DNA of 37,236 nt from an uncultured Lachnospiraceae bacterium (GCA_937891165.1 CALAEX010000159.1:1-37236), one strand, 5' to 3'. Shown: positions 1-6,942, numbered from the stretch's first letter. Numbers and translations are program-made. The notes: generated by a model from the letters alone, not told the origin.

Positions 1-980
1 AGAAAGAAAGTACTCATAAGATAGCGACATTCTCAGTATGGGAGCCAGACCCACAAATCAGTATCATCGATCCAATAATTTCACTGGTTACATCATACGA
101 GAATATTATGAATAACTTGAACAACTTATATCAATACAATGATACCGACGCGAAGTTAAAAATTTCTGGATACAGACCAGAAAACCCACTTACAATACCA
201 AATCCAGACTTTGACCCTACACAACCAATTTCATCATCTAACCCAGAGACGATACTAAACCCAGCCAGAATAGTTGAAGACGAGTATTTGATGAAGTCTA
301 AGACATTCTTCGTGCAAGAAGGTGGCGACGTGAGTTGGCTACTAAAAGAAATCCACGCAGAAGACGCTACGAAATATTTAAAATACTACGTAGATAGTAT
401 CTTCCAGATTTCTGGAATACCAAACACATCTGACGCAGCGTTCAACTCTGGAGATATGAACGCAAGCGCAATAGATAGAAAATTCTACACAATGGCGCTG
501 ATGCTAGACGACGTTAGACAAGGTGTGAAAGTCCTAATAAAACATAGATGGGCGAACTTCTTTGCGAGAATTAATTTAATGTCTCCTACATACTATAATG
601 TAGATGACATAACAATTGATATAGGTACAAATCTACCAAGTATGACAGATGAAAACATAAATCAACAGTTAGCGTTAAACGGCATACTATCACAAAAAAC
701 ATTATTATCTAACCTTGGATACGATTACGCTACTGAAAAGAAAAATAAAGAGGAAGAAACTGAGATACTTTATGAGACAGTTACACCAGATACAGATTAC
801 GTGTCACCAAACGATGTAGATAATCCTACAGCTACACAAAAAACATCAACCGTCTCTACAACTGCATCACAAACCAACAATCAGATACAGGCAAAGACAC
901 AAAATAAACCAAAGCTTGTCCCAGAAAGAACTAAAAATATAAAAAATGTCAGCTCTCGTGAGGGCAGACCTACAAAATAA
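1..980 (+). CDS. Portal protein, C-terminal part (5' end outside window)
   Basis: The reading frame is open from the first base, so the gene starts before the window and about 325 C-terminal residues are present. The ATG at 108 is internal, has no ribosome binding site, and the frame continues upstream of it. The segment with GGDVSWLLKEIHAE, ATKYLKYYVDSIFQISGIPN and a run ending in ASAIDRKF matches the stem and wing region of SPP1 gp6-type portals, where a long helix precedes a D(V)..F....SG.A...K pattern. The Ser/Thr/Gln-rich tail from about 790 is typical of the disordered portal C-terminus. In the virion the portal is the dodecameric ring at one capsid vertex, through which DNA is packaged. 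The scaffold follows directly, the normal portal-scaffold order. The family call is from recognition of pattern, not a search. Confidence 0.85.
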   Translation, partial: KESTHKIATFSVWEPDPQISIIDPIISLVTSYENIMNNLNNLYQYNDTDAKLKISGYRPENPLTIPNPDFDPTQPISSSNPETILNPARIVEDEYLMKSKTFFVQEGGDVSWLLKEIHAEDATKYLKYYVDSIFQISGIPNTSDAAFNSGDMNASAIDRKFYTMALMLDDVRQGVKVLIKHRWANFFARINLMSPTYYNVDDITIDIGTNLPSMTDENINQQLALNGILSQKTLLSNLGYDYATEKKNKEEETEILYETVTPDTDYVSPNDVDNPTATQKTSTVSTTASQTNNQIQAKTQNKPKLVPERTKNIKNVSSREGRPTK

Positions 981-1002
981 TTAATATAACACATTCGTTT
1001 CA

Positions 1003-1047
1003 GTTATAACATTTGGTACTGGTCACAACTAGTACCAAATGCATAAC
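1003..1047 (+). promoter_or_regulatory. Leader hairpin upstream of the scaffold gene
   Basis: CATTTGGTACT (1010-1020) pairs perfectly with AGTACCAAATG (1031-1041) around a 10-nt loop. The helix is extended outward by GTTAT (1003-1007) with ATAAC (1043-1047), giving about 16 base pairs. The downstream sequence is A/T rich but has no clean U run, so it could be a weak terminator, a processing site or an mRNA-stabilising hairpin 5' of the scaffold message. Confidence 0.6.
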
Positions 1048-1095
1048 ATATATTTATTTTAATATATTAAAAAAAATTAAATAGGAGGATTTAAC

Positions 1096-1749
1096 ATGGA
1101 AGAAGAAAACAATCAATTAAATCAAAATTTAGGAGGAGATCAAGTGCCTAACAACACAATTAACACACCTACACCAAGCGAAACACAAAACTTAGACGTA
1201 TTACTACAAGACCCAAAATTACAAGCCGAATTTGACAAAAAATTAGATAAAGCGATAGCTAAAGCACTAAAAGCTCAAGCTAACGAGCATGAAAAACAAA
1301 AAGCAGCACTTCAAGCATCAATCACAACAGAAAAAGAAAAAATGAGAGAAAACATCTTAGAAGAAATCGAGCAAAAGAAAAAAGAAGCTGAAGAAATGGC
1401 GAAACTTACAGTTGAAGAAAGATACAAAAAACAAATCGACAACCAAGAATTAAAAATCGCAGAATACGAAAAAGAATTATCATTAATTAGACGTAGAGAT
1501 AAAATAACAGCAATGGTTACAGAAAAAGGTTATGACCCTAGACTATTAAACCTACTTCGTGCAGAAGACATCTCAACTGACGAAGAGATTGAAGACTACG
1601 TAGATAAAAGAAATGCTATATTCCTTGAAGCTACAAACGCTAGAGTACAAACACTTTTAAAGGACCACCCAGACGTACTATTAGGAGATAAGAAAAAGAA
1701 AAATACTGAACCAGAGTTTAGTTTTAACTTCGCTAGTAAAAAACAATAA
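1096..1749 (+). CDS. Capsid scaffolding protein (DUF4355/GP20-like)
   Basis: A 217-residue, highly charged protein predicted to be mostly helical. Residues about 40-135 are a Lys/Glu/Gln-rich coiled coil (for example KKKEAEEMAKLTVEERYKKQ). A small C-terminal domain follows with RRRDKITAMVTEKGYDPRLL and DYVDKRNAIF. This matches the layout of DUF4355/phage minor structural GP20 scaffolds, which fill the procapsid during assembly and are then lost. The start is set by AGGAGG at 1083-1088. It sits directly after the portal. The major capsid gene normally comes next, but here it is about 18 kb downstream, and scaffold and shell must still assemble together. Confidence 0.85.
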   Translation: MEEENNQLNQNLGGDQVPNNTINTPTPSETQNLDVLLQDPKLQAEFDKKLDKAIAKALKAQANEHEKQKAALQASITTEKEKMRENILEEIEQKKKEAEEMAKLTVEERYKKQIDNQELKIAEYEKELSLIRRRDKITAMVTEKGYDPRLLNLLRAEDISTDEEIEDYVDKRNAIFLEATNARVQTLLKDHPDVLLGDKKKKNTEPEFSFNFASKKQ

Positions 1750-1767
1750 AATATAGGGGGTTCACAT

Positions 1768-1923
1768 ATGAACAAGAAAATAAAATGCAAAGATTGCGGC
1801 GAAGAATTCAATTTTTCTGATAGAGACCAAGCTTTCTACGCAGAAAAAGGGTTTCAAGAACCAAAAAGATGCAGATTTTGCAGAAATGCAAGAAAAGATA
1901 AGTTTTTAAATGATAAAAATTAA
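1768..1923 (+). CDS. Small zinc-ribbon protein (zinc-ribbon PF13451 type)
   Basis: A 51-residue ORF read directly from the DNA, with a GGGGG-type ribosome binding site at 1755-1760. It has two CxxC knuckles, C7-x2-C10 and C35-x2-C38, which would bind one zinc. Between them is the pattern F-x-F-S-x-x-x-Q-x-F-Y-x-x-K-G-F-x-x-P-K-R-C, and R-x-x-R-K follows. This is the signature of the 'probable zinc-ribbon' family seen as stand-alone proteins in Firmicutes and their phages. The molecular role of the family is unknown; nucleic-acid or ribosome binding is an inference. It lies between scaffold and lysis genes with 18-nt spacing, so it is probably cotranscribed. Confidence 0.85.
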   Translation: MNKKIKCKDCGEEFNFSDRDQAFYAEKGFQEPKRCRFCRNARKDKFLNDKN

Positions 1924-1939
1924 TAAGGAGGTACTAAAA

Positions 1940-2320
1940 ATGGCAAGTAAAAAGAAGACACAAGCTACACAACCAAAAGAAGTAGCATTAATCGACGCTC
2001 AAATAGAAGAAACAAGTGAACAAGTAGAAAACACACCAAAAGCAGAAAAACCTAAAAAAGAAGTTAAAAAAGTGGAGGAAAAACAACCTAAACATAAAAT
2101 AGGTTCAATCGTATTCGTATCAAAAGATGCTGAAGCAGATTTGAATGGGTTTAAATTATTCCCACAATATAAAAAATATACCTATACTGTAGAAGCCTAC
2201 GATGCCGATACAGCCGTTTATACATTGAGAAGGTTAAATTTAACACTACGTCTAAAAGAAAGCTTTATTTTGGCTCCTGACGAGAAAGCGCATGACCCAA
2301 TAAACAGACGTCAGTTTTAA
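1940..2320 (+). CDS. Small protein with Lys-rich N-terminus and SH3-like C-terminus
   Basis: A 126-residue protein. The ATG at 1940 is chosen because AAGGAGG sits at the right distance before it (about 1925-1931); an in-frame ATG at 1910 lies inside the upstream gene and has no ribosome binding site. Residues 1-50 are a Lys/Glu/Gln-rich, probably disordered linker. The rest (KIGSIVFVSKDAEADLNGF, then YTVEAYDADTAVYTLRR and LKESFILAPDE) has the spacing of the small beta-barrel, SH3-like module found at the C-terminus of phage amidases. The endolysin three genes downstream ends in a module of the same plan. It may bind the cell wall or be a minor structural protein; function unknown. Confidence 0.75.
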   Translation: MASKKKTQATQPKEVALIDAQIEETSEQVENTPKAEKPKKEVKKVEEKQPKHKIGSIVFVSKDAEADLNGFKLFPQYKKYTYTVEAYDADTAVYTLRRLNLTLRLKESFILAPDEKAHDPINRRQF

Positions 2321-2353
2321 TTTAATAAAAATTTAAAATAGGAGGTAAAAATT

Positions 2354-2671
2354 ATGAATGAATTTGTTAGTATTGAAATTTTAGGGACAATCGCAGGTTG
2401 TTCTATGATTATTACATTACTTACTCAAGTTTTCAAAAAATATTTACCAGAAAAATTAGATACTAAGTGGTTAGCCCTATTATTTTCAGTAATTATAGGC
2501 GTACTTAGAATAGTTTACGTAGGACAATTTGATTTTGCAGGTATTACATCTGGTATAATCAATATCTTCATACTATTAGCTATATCAGTTGGTATTTATG
2601 AAGTTGGAAGCCCTGCGTTAGACAAAATAAAAAATTTGTTAGGAGGTACTAAAAATGAAGAACAAAAATAA
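2354..2671 (+). CDS. Putative holin
   Basis: A 105-residue membrane protein with a strong ribosome binding site (AGGAGG, 2340-2345). Three hydrophobic segments are visible at about residues 7-26, 38-57 and 63-84. The C-terminus is short, charged and Lys/Glu-rich (NLLGGTKNEEQK). Size, topology and position just before the endolysin fit a phage holin, which makes timed holes in the cytoplasmic membrane. The pattern LDTKWLALLFSVIIGV resembles holin-like proteins of Firmicute phages, but no specific family is claimed. Confidence 0.75.
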   Translation: MNEFVSIEILGTIAGCSMIITLLTQVFKKYLPEKLDTKWLALLFSVIIGVLRIVYVGQFDFAGITSGIINIFILLAISVGIYEVGSPALDKIKNLLGGTKNEEQK

Positions 2672-2747
2672 ACCTAAAGAACAAGTAATAATACTTCCAG
2701 AAACAGAAATAGAATTATCTAATGGTAAAGAGGAGGGTGAAGAATAA
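2655..2747 (+). CDS. 30-residue acidic peptide between holin and endolysin
   Basis: A 30-codon ORF starting with ATG at 2655, preceded by AGGAGGT at 2641-2647 inside the end of the holin gene. The peptide is MKNKNKPKEQ followed by an acidic half (ETEIELSNGKEEGEE). It overlaps the holin by 17 nt and its TAA shares one base with the endolysin ATG (TAATG). It may be a real lysis-control peptide, or serve only to couple translation of holin and endolysin. No family is recognised. Confidence 0.5.
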   Translation: MKNKNKPKEQVIILPETEIELSNGKEEGEE

Positions 2748-3727
2748 TGGGATATTCAAGTTTGGCTGAAAAATTTATGCCTGCTCATAGTAACAACTAT
2801 CAAAAAGGTAGAAGTGGGTATAAAATTTGTAAATTCACACCTCATCATGTAGCTGGAGTATTATCAGCAGAAAGATGTGGACAGTTATTCCAAGACCCTA
2901 AGAGACAAGCGTCTGCAAACTATGGTATTGGTAATGACGGTAAAATAATTTGTTATGTAGATGAAGACGATAGAGCATATACATCTTCTAACAAAGCAAA
3001 TGACTGTCAAGCGATTACAGTTGAAGTATCAAACTCTTCTACTGGAGGAGATTGGCCAATATCTGAAGCAGCTTGGAATTCACTTGTGAACTTAGCTGTG
3101 GATGTATGTAAAAGACATGACTTTAGATTAGTATATGATGGTACACCAGAAGGTTCTCTAACAAGACACAATTTGTTTGCAGCAACAGCGTGTCCAGGAC
3201 CATACTTACAAAGTAGATTTGAAGAATTAGCAGAAGTTGTAAATGCTAGATTAGAAGAACAACCTAAACCAGCTCCTACTCCAGAACCAGTACCAGAAGT
3301 TACTGTAGAAGGGTATTTAGTTAAAGTTACTGCAAACGTACTAAATATTAGAGCTGACGCTGGTACAGAGTATAAAATCACAGGTCAAATAAAAGACCAT
3401 GGCGTATATACAATAGTAGCAGAAAAAGATGGTACAGGTGCTTCTAAGTGGGGTAAATTAAAATCAGGTGCAGGTTGGATAAGTTTAGACTATGTAGAAA
3501 AACAAACTTCTACACCAGTTAAGCAAGAAGAACCAGCTACACCTCAGATTAAAAAAGGCTCAAAAGTACAATTAATTGGTAAAATGACTTATTCTGGTAT
3601 AAGATTAGCTGATTGGACTTATGGTGAAATCTTTGATGTAATTGAAATATCAGGTGACAGAGTAGTTATAGGTAAGGGAACTGCGGTAACAGCAGCCGTT
3701 CATATAAAAGACTGCCGTTTGGTATAG
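2747..3727 (+). CDS. Endolysin: N-acetylmuramoyl-L-alanine amidase with SH3-type domains
   Basis: A 326-residue lysis enzyme expected to cut the bond between N-acetylmuramic acid and L-alanine of the peptidoglycan stem. Residues about 20-165 form an Amidase_2 domain. H33 or H34 (TPHHVAG), H141 (LTRHN) and C149 (TACPGP) fit the zinc ligands, and E93 lies in TVEVSN. A Pro-rich linker (173-186) follows, then a bacterial SH3 domain at about 190-250 (VLNIRADAGTEYKITGQI, GAGWISLDYV). The C-terminal beta module at about 268-326 contains GDRVVIGKGTAV. The last two modules probably bind the cell wall. There is no signal peptide, consistent with release through the holin. A terminator follows at once. 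Confidence 0.93.
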   Translation: MGYSSLAEKFMPAHSNNYQKGRSGYKICKFTPHHVAGVLSAERCGQLFQDPKRQASANYGIGNDGKIICYVDEDDRAYTSSNKANDCQAITVEVSNSSTGGDWPISEAAWNSLVNLAVDVCKRHDFRLVYDGTPEGSLTRHNLFAATACPGPYLQSRFEELAEVVNARLEEQPKPAPTPEPVPEVTVEGYLVKVTANVLNIRADAGTEYKITGQIKDHGVYTIVAEKDGTGASKWGKLKSGAGWISLDYVEKQTSTPVKQEEPATPQIKKGSKVQLIGKMTYSGIRLADWTYGEIFDVIEISGDRVVIGKGTAVTAAVHIKDCRLV

Positions 3728-3731
3728 TTCA

Positions 3732-3759
3732 AAAGGCGGTGACCCCGCCTTTATTTTTT
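3732..3759 (+). terminator. Intrinsic terminator after endolysin
   Basis: AAAGGCGG (3732-3739) pairs with CCGCCTTT (3745-3752) around a 5-nt loop, followed by TATTTTTT-like sequence. The G+C-rich 8-bp stem in this A+T-rich DNA is a classic rho-independent terminator closing the scaffold-lysis unit. Confidence 0.9.
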
Positions 3760-3778
3760 AAATAGGGGGATTGGTATT

Positions 3779-4054
3779 ATGGCTAAATTTAGATTGAAGC
3801 CTATGATTGTCGAGGCTTTGACATTTGAAGAATTAATTGATTACGGACGAACACAAACAGATAATATTTATAATAATATGCCTTGGTCATTTAAGTTTAT
3901 GGATATTCCAATCACACACGAGACAGATGATTGCTATATTATTGGTGGCATAGAAAGATTCACAAAAAATCAAATGCTAGTAATAAAAGGTGACGAACTG
4001 TCAGTTGTAGATATTGACGCATTTGAAATAATGAGTGAACCAGTGGAGGAGTAA
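3779..4054 (+). CDS. Small phage protein of the 'KKPVVIEA' type
   Basis: A 91-residue protein with ribosome binding site AGGGGGA (3764-3770). It opens with KFRLKPMIVEALTF and has a central ITHETDDCYII, then a final GDELSVVDIDAFEIM. This is the layout of a common short phage and prophage protein: an N-terminal K(Y/F)RKKPVVIEA strand, a middle 'ETDDCYI' element and a C-terminal K-x-D-I-F motif. The family function is unknown. The gene overlaps none of its neighbours and sits four bases before the next one. Confidence 0.65.
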   Translation: MAKFRLKPMIVEALTFEELIDYGRTQTDNIYNNMPWSFKFMDIPITHETDDCYIIGGIERFTKNQMLVIKGDELSVVDIDAFEIMSEPVEE

Positions 4055-4057
4055 ATT

Positions 4058-4549
4058 ATGTGGCGATGGTTTTTAGGAGGACAAATTATGTTTTGGGTAT
4101 CAATTGTGGTATTTGTTGTGTTTGTTTTAATATTTGTTACGACTTATGTAGTGGACCCAAGAACAATAACACTTATAAAAAGACAGCCGATAAATACCGA
4201 TGTAATTAAAGAGATTTCAGAGACTTATGTGGGGCACTTGGGTATAACTATTGATAAACCAATAGAATATAGATTTGTAAAATATAATCATAAAAAAGAA
4301 TTATTAGGAACGTTCCACGAATGGAATGGTACGTATTATATTAATATCAGCGCAGACATAGCGTTTAATGATTTTGAATTATGTTATACAATTATACACG
4401 AGACTAGACATATGGTAGTTGAATATTTAAGAGATAAAAAAATTATAAATCTAATTAAATACACAGAAGAAATCGCAAATGAAGATAATATGTATTATAT
4501 AAATTTATTTAATAGTGGTGTGTATTTATTGAAAAACAAGGAGAAATAA
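4058..4549 (+). CDS. Membrane-anchored HExxH protein, possible zinc metalloprotease
   Basis: A 163-residue protein with one strong N-terminal transmembrane segment (about residues 12-31). The soluble part carries YTIIHETRHMVVEYL, an HExxH zinc motif at 114-118 preceded by the hydrophobic residues usual for gluzincin-type active-site helices. About 20 residues on, KYTEEIANEDN supplies Glu137 or Glu138 as a possible third ligand, in the 'E..A' pattern of small metalloproteases. ATG at 4058 follows GGAGGA (4045-4050), but a second ATG at 4088 also has TAGGAGG before it, which would remove ten residues and keep the anchor. A 163-residue length suits a minigluzincin. Substrate unknown; a role at the membrane during lysis or entry is inference. 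Confidence 0.7.
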   Translation: MWRWFLGGQIMFWVSIVVFVVFVLIFVTTYVVDPRTITLIKRQPINTDVIKEISETYVGHLGITIDKPIEYRFVKYNHKKELLGTFHEWNGTYYINISADIAFNDFELCYTIIHETRHMVVEYLRDKKIINLIKYTEEIANEDNMYYINLFNSGVYLLKNKEK

Positions 4550-4550
4550 A

Positions 4551-5009
4551 ATGATTAGTTGTGATGTGAATTTTGAAAAAGTAAAAAGAATAGAAGAAGA
4601 TATAAAACTTCCTGAACGTTCAACAATGAACAGTGCTGGGTATGATTTCTTCGCAATCGAAGATGTAGTATTACCTGCGAAACAATTAACTAGAATTATG
4701 ACTGGTGTGAAATGCAAATTAATGCCTGATATGGTGTTGATATTAGCTAACCGTTCATCTAATCCAAGTAAAAAACATTTAATATTAATAAATGGAATTG
4801 GTGTTATAGATGCCGATTATTATGGCAACCCAGACAACGATGGAGAAATGGGATTTGAATTTTATAATATGTCTGATAATGACGTAATTATAAAAAAAGG
4901 TGAAAAACTTGGTCAAGGAATTATAACAACTTTCGTAAAAACTATTAATGACTATGTATCAAGTCCTAGAGCCACAAGGGTTGGAGGATTTGGTTCAACT
5001 GGTGCATAA
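4551..5009 (+). CDS. dut: dUTPase (trimeric dUTP diphosphatase family)
   Basis: A 152-residue protein containing all five motifs of trimeric dUTPases in order. Motif 1 is SAGYDFFA (28-35), motif 2 is NRSSNPSKKH (67-76), motif 3 is GVIDADYYGN (84-93) with D87 as probable catalytic Asp, motif 4 is KKGEKLGQGI (115-124), and motif 5 is RVGGFGSTG (143-151) at the very C-terminus. The enzyme hydrolyses dUTP to dUMP and pyrophosphate, keeping uracil out of phage DNA. Its presence among late genes rather than nucleotide-metabolism genes is a little unusual. Phage dUTPases can also act as protein-binding regulators (known for staphylococcal phages); nothing here shows that directly. It starts one base after the previous stop and has AAGGAG before it. 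Confidence 0.92.
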   Translation: MISCDVNFEKVKRIEEDIKLPERSTMNSAGYDFFAIEDVVLPAKQLTRIMTGVKCKLMPDMVLILANRSSNPSKKHLILINGIGVIDADYYGNPDNDGEMGFEFYNMSDNDVIIKKGEKLGQGIITTFVKTINDYVSSPRATRVGGFGSTGA

Positions 5010-5024
5010 GAAGTTGTACTCCAG

Positions 5025-5053
5025 TTGAAATACTATTAAAAATAAGATATACT
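5025..5053 (+). promoter_or_regulatory. Sigma-70-type promoter upstream of the connector/fibre unit
   Basis: TTGAAA (5025-5030), a 17-bp spacer and TATACT (5048-5053). Spacing is ideal and the site lies in a 198-nt non-coding gap. Predicted transcription start is about 5060. Copies of ATACTATTA overlap the spacer and -10 box, suggesting an operator. Confidence 0.7.
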
Positions 5054-5143
5054 ATTATAAACAAAGTCACAATTGGCTAAATTTTTATATGGTTATCAGA
5101 TACTCATAACTGTGTTATCGTCAATTGAATGTGATAATAGTAT
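5030..5143. repeat. Three ATACTATTA copies around the promoter (possible operator)
   Basis: ATACTATTA occurs at 5030-5038 and 5049-5057 on the + strand, 19 bp apart, and inverted at 5135-5143. The second and third copies extend to a perfect 10-bp inverted repeat (5049-5058 with 5134-5143), and each is followed by CAATTG at a similar distance (5070-5075 and inverted 5122-5127). This looks like repressor or activator sites at a promoter. DNA looping or a cruciform are alternatives. Confidence 0.45.
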
Positions 5144-5188
5144 GAAATAAATTAGCTAGATTGTTCAGATTTTGAACAATCTATTTTT
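5060..5188 (+). ncRNA. Candidate leader RNA or short phage RNA
   Basis: A promoter (5025-5053) is followed about 130 nt later by a perfect intrinsic terminator (5157-5188) with no coding frame of note between. The segment can fold locally, for example GTTAT (5092-5096) with ATAAC (5105-5109). Either this is a separate small RNA, or it is an attenuated leader whose read-through expresses the connector and fibre genes. This is inferred only from promoter-terminator geometry. Confidence 0.35.
5157..5188 (+). terminator. Intrinsic terminator just before the connector gene
   Basis: TAGATTGTTC (5157-5166) pairs perfectly with GAACAATCTA (5174-5183) around a 7-nt loop, followed by TTTTT. It lies only about 20 nt before the connector start and its ribosome binding site, so it acts as an attenuator between promoter and gene, or ends upstream transcripts. 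Confidence 0.85.
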
Positions 5189-5207
5189 ATATAAGGAGGC
5201 GACTAGA

Positions 5208-6125
5208 ATGTTAACAACAGATATAACATTTGATAAAATTATAGAAAAAACTAAACGTATGTTAGGTAAAAACTATAGAGGTGACAAAGAAATGGTGCCA
5301 GTTTACTCATCGCCTACTCCAATAGAAGGACATACCGATTCGTTTTTATCTATATCTAACGGCGGTTTCTCAAACGAAGAAGTCGCTTTGATAAAAGAAA
5401 AAACTAAAAACTATGCTTGGTGGATAGCTAACAAAGGTTATTTAGTAGATAGCACAAGAAAAGAAATTCCAGCGTTATTTATATTCGGTTCAGAAATCGG
5501 AAATACTGCCCCCGACGTTCTGAACTGTAATGGTTTGACTGAGAATGGCTTTTATCTTCCAATAAACAGAACAAACATAATAGGTGAGGTTTCAGATACT
5601 TCAAACCATATGTATGTTCAGTTTATTGCTGACGGTAAAGTAAAAACATTTGAAACAGACGTAATAGGAAATAACGGTGGGTTAATAACAATAGATGAAG
5701 TAGCGTATGAATTTTATTCAGGAAGATTATATCCAGAAGATAAGATAATAGTAGATAGTAACATATATTATCCAATATATTTAGTATCTAACTTGGATTA
5801 TTATTATATTCCAGTTGTAGGAGAAGAAGGAGAAGCTCTTAATGGAGCACATGATACAGAACCTACAGAAAGAAACAATTTAGAAATATTAGAAGATGTT
5901 TGTGACATGGTAGTGCACGAAGCAGCTCAATGGACTAATAGACCAGCTAATACAAACTTATTAAGAGATTGCTGGCCAGTAATAGTAAAATGTGCTTGTA
6001 TGGCATATTTGAACAGAGGAGCTGAAGGATTAAATTCTCAATCAGAACTAGGACAACAAAATGTTTACACAGATTGGGTGAGTTTAATGCATAAACAAGT
6101 TACAAACAGAAGATACGTCATGTAA
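5208..6125 (+). CDS. Head-tail connector (HK97 gp6-like) with N-terminal extension
   Basis: A 305-residue protein. ATG 5208 follows AAGGAGG (5193-5199); an earlier in-frame ATG at 5172 lies in the terminator hairpin. Only the last ~80 residues look like a gp6-type adaptor: a helix (NLEILEDVCDMVVHEA), NRP, a second helix (CWPVIVKCACMAYLNRGAEG) and the hallmark NRGAEG-LNSQSELGQQ before a final basic helix ending in RRYVM. Normal gp6 adaptors are about 100 residues and bind the portal underside. The first ~215 residues are beta-rich and unrecognised, possibly an exposed accessory domain. The adaptor usually follows the major capsid gene, but here it is about 13.5 kb before it. Confidence 0.7.
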   Translation: MLTTDITFDKIIEKTKRMLGKNYRGDKEMVPVYSSPTPIEGHTDSFLSISNGGFSNEEVALIKEKTKNYAWWIANKGYLVDSTRKEIPALFIFGSEIGNTAPDVLNCNGLTENGFYLPINRTNIIGEVSDTSNHMYVQFIADGKVKTFETDVIGNNGGLITIDEVAYEFYSGRLYPEDKIIVDSNIYYPIYLVSNLDYYYIPVVGEEGEALNGAHDTEPTERNNLEILEDVCDMVVHEAAQWTNRPANTNLLRDCWPVIVKCACMAYLNRGAEGLNSQSELGQQNVYTDWVSLMHKQVTNRRYVM

Positions 6126-6140
6126 GTTGGAGGTGGTATT

Positions 6141-6566
6141 ATGGAACAACTTATACAAAAATATATTAAGTATTTTTATATAACGGTAATTTGCATAATA
6201 ACAGCTCAATTAATTGATGTAGTATGTGTCATGTTATTCGGGAATTTCTCTGTTATGGCCTTTATACTAATGTTAGTATCAATGTTAAATTTAGTACTAT
6301 TTAGTAACTGTATGAAACATAATGTAAACCAACGATTTATAGAATGTAAAATGGATTTAAAAGTGCTTCGTATCACAGTAATTCCACTTATGATTTGTCA
6401 AATCTTATTCTGTTTTTCACAAGGTTTTAATTTGATTATGTTGATGAACCATATAGGCATTGTGGTTCTCGTTGAATTAATATTGACATATAGAATAAAA
6501 AGTTTAGACCATTTAGTAAATTTGGTTAATCAATATATGAAGTATGAACGAAAGGAGGACGAGTAA
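6141..6566 (+). CDS. Polytopic membrane protein, unknown function
   Basis: A 141-residue protein with ribosome binding site GGAGGTGG (6128-6135). Four hydrophobic segments are visible at about residues 10-33, 37-55, 75-95 and 101-116, and the end is charged (KYERKEDE). It has no signature motif. It lies next to another membrane protein just before the fibre genes and overlaps nothing. It could be a holin-like, superinfection-exclusion or signalling-related protein; no family is recognised. Confidence 0.7.
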   Translation: MEQLIQKYIKYFYITVICIITAQLIDVVCVMLFGNFSVMAFILMLVSMLNLVLFSNCMKHNVNQRFIECKMDLKVLRITVIPLMICQILFCFSQGFNLIMLMNHIGIVVLVELILTYRIKSLDHLVNLVNQYMKYERKEDE

Positions 6567-6567
6567 A

Positions 6568-6942
6568 GTGCCAGGAATAGATGTGGGAAGTGTGATAACT
6601 GTAGTAGTAGCATTATTTGGTGGTGGAGTTGTAGGTGTAGTAATAAAGGCACTTACAGAGAAACGCAAGATTAATGCTGAAGCAAATAATACTAACATTA
6701 AAAGCATATTAGAAATAGACCAAAGAATGAATGAAAGAATGACAAAACTAGAAGCTCGTGTTGCGAATTTAGAACAAGAAAATTACAAATTAAAATCTGA
6801 AAAACTTGCTTTAGAAAAAGAAACTCATAGATTAGAAATAATGGTATCACAGTTAAAAGAAGAAAACAAAGCACTACACGAAGAAAACGAAGCTCTTAAA
6901 AAAGAATTATCGGAGCTTCGTAGTGATATAACTAATAACTAA
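6568..6942 (+). CDS. Membrane-anchored coiled-coil protein
   Basis: A 124-residue protein starting with GTG at 6568, chosen because AAAGGAGGAC (6551-6560) precedes it. The in-frame ATG at 6544 lies inside the upstream gene without a ribosome binding site. It has one N-terminal transmembrane segment (about 7-28, with a GGGVVG glycine run), then a long coiled coil from about residue 45 to 118 with repeated Leu/Lys/Glu heptads (LEARVANLEQENYKLK and similar). The layout is that of small phage holin-partner or XhlA-like proteins, but the coiled coil is longer. Function uncertain. Confidence 0.75.
   Translation: MPGIDVGSVITVVVALFGGGVVGVVIKALTEKRKINAEANNTNIKSILEIDQRMNERMTKLEARVANLEQENYKLKSEKLALEKETHRLEIMVSQLKEENKALHEENEALKKELSELRSDITNN

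Noticed and set aside
108..980. Portal start at ATG 108
   Set aside because: The frame continues to the first base of the window with plausible portal sequence and there is no ribosome binding site.
5049..5143. RNA stem formed by the 10-bp inverted repeat
   Set aside because: The left arm overlaps the promoter -10 box, so RNA from that promoter would not contain it. It is treated as DNA repeats.
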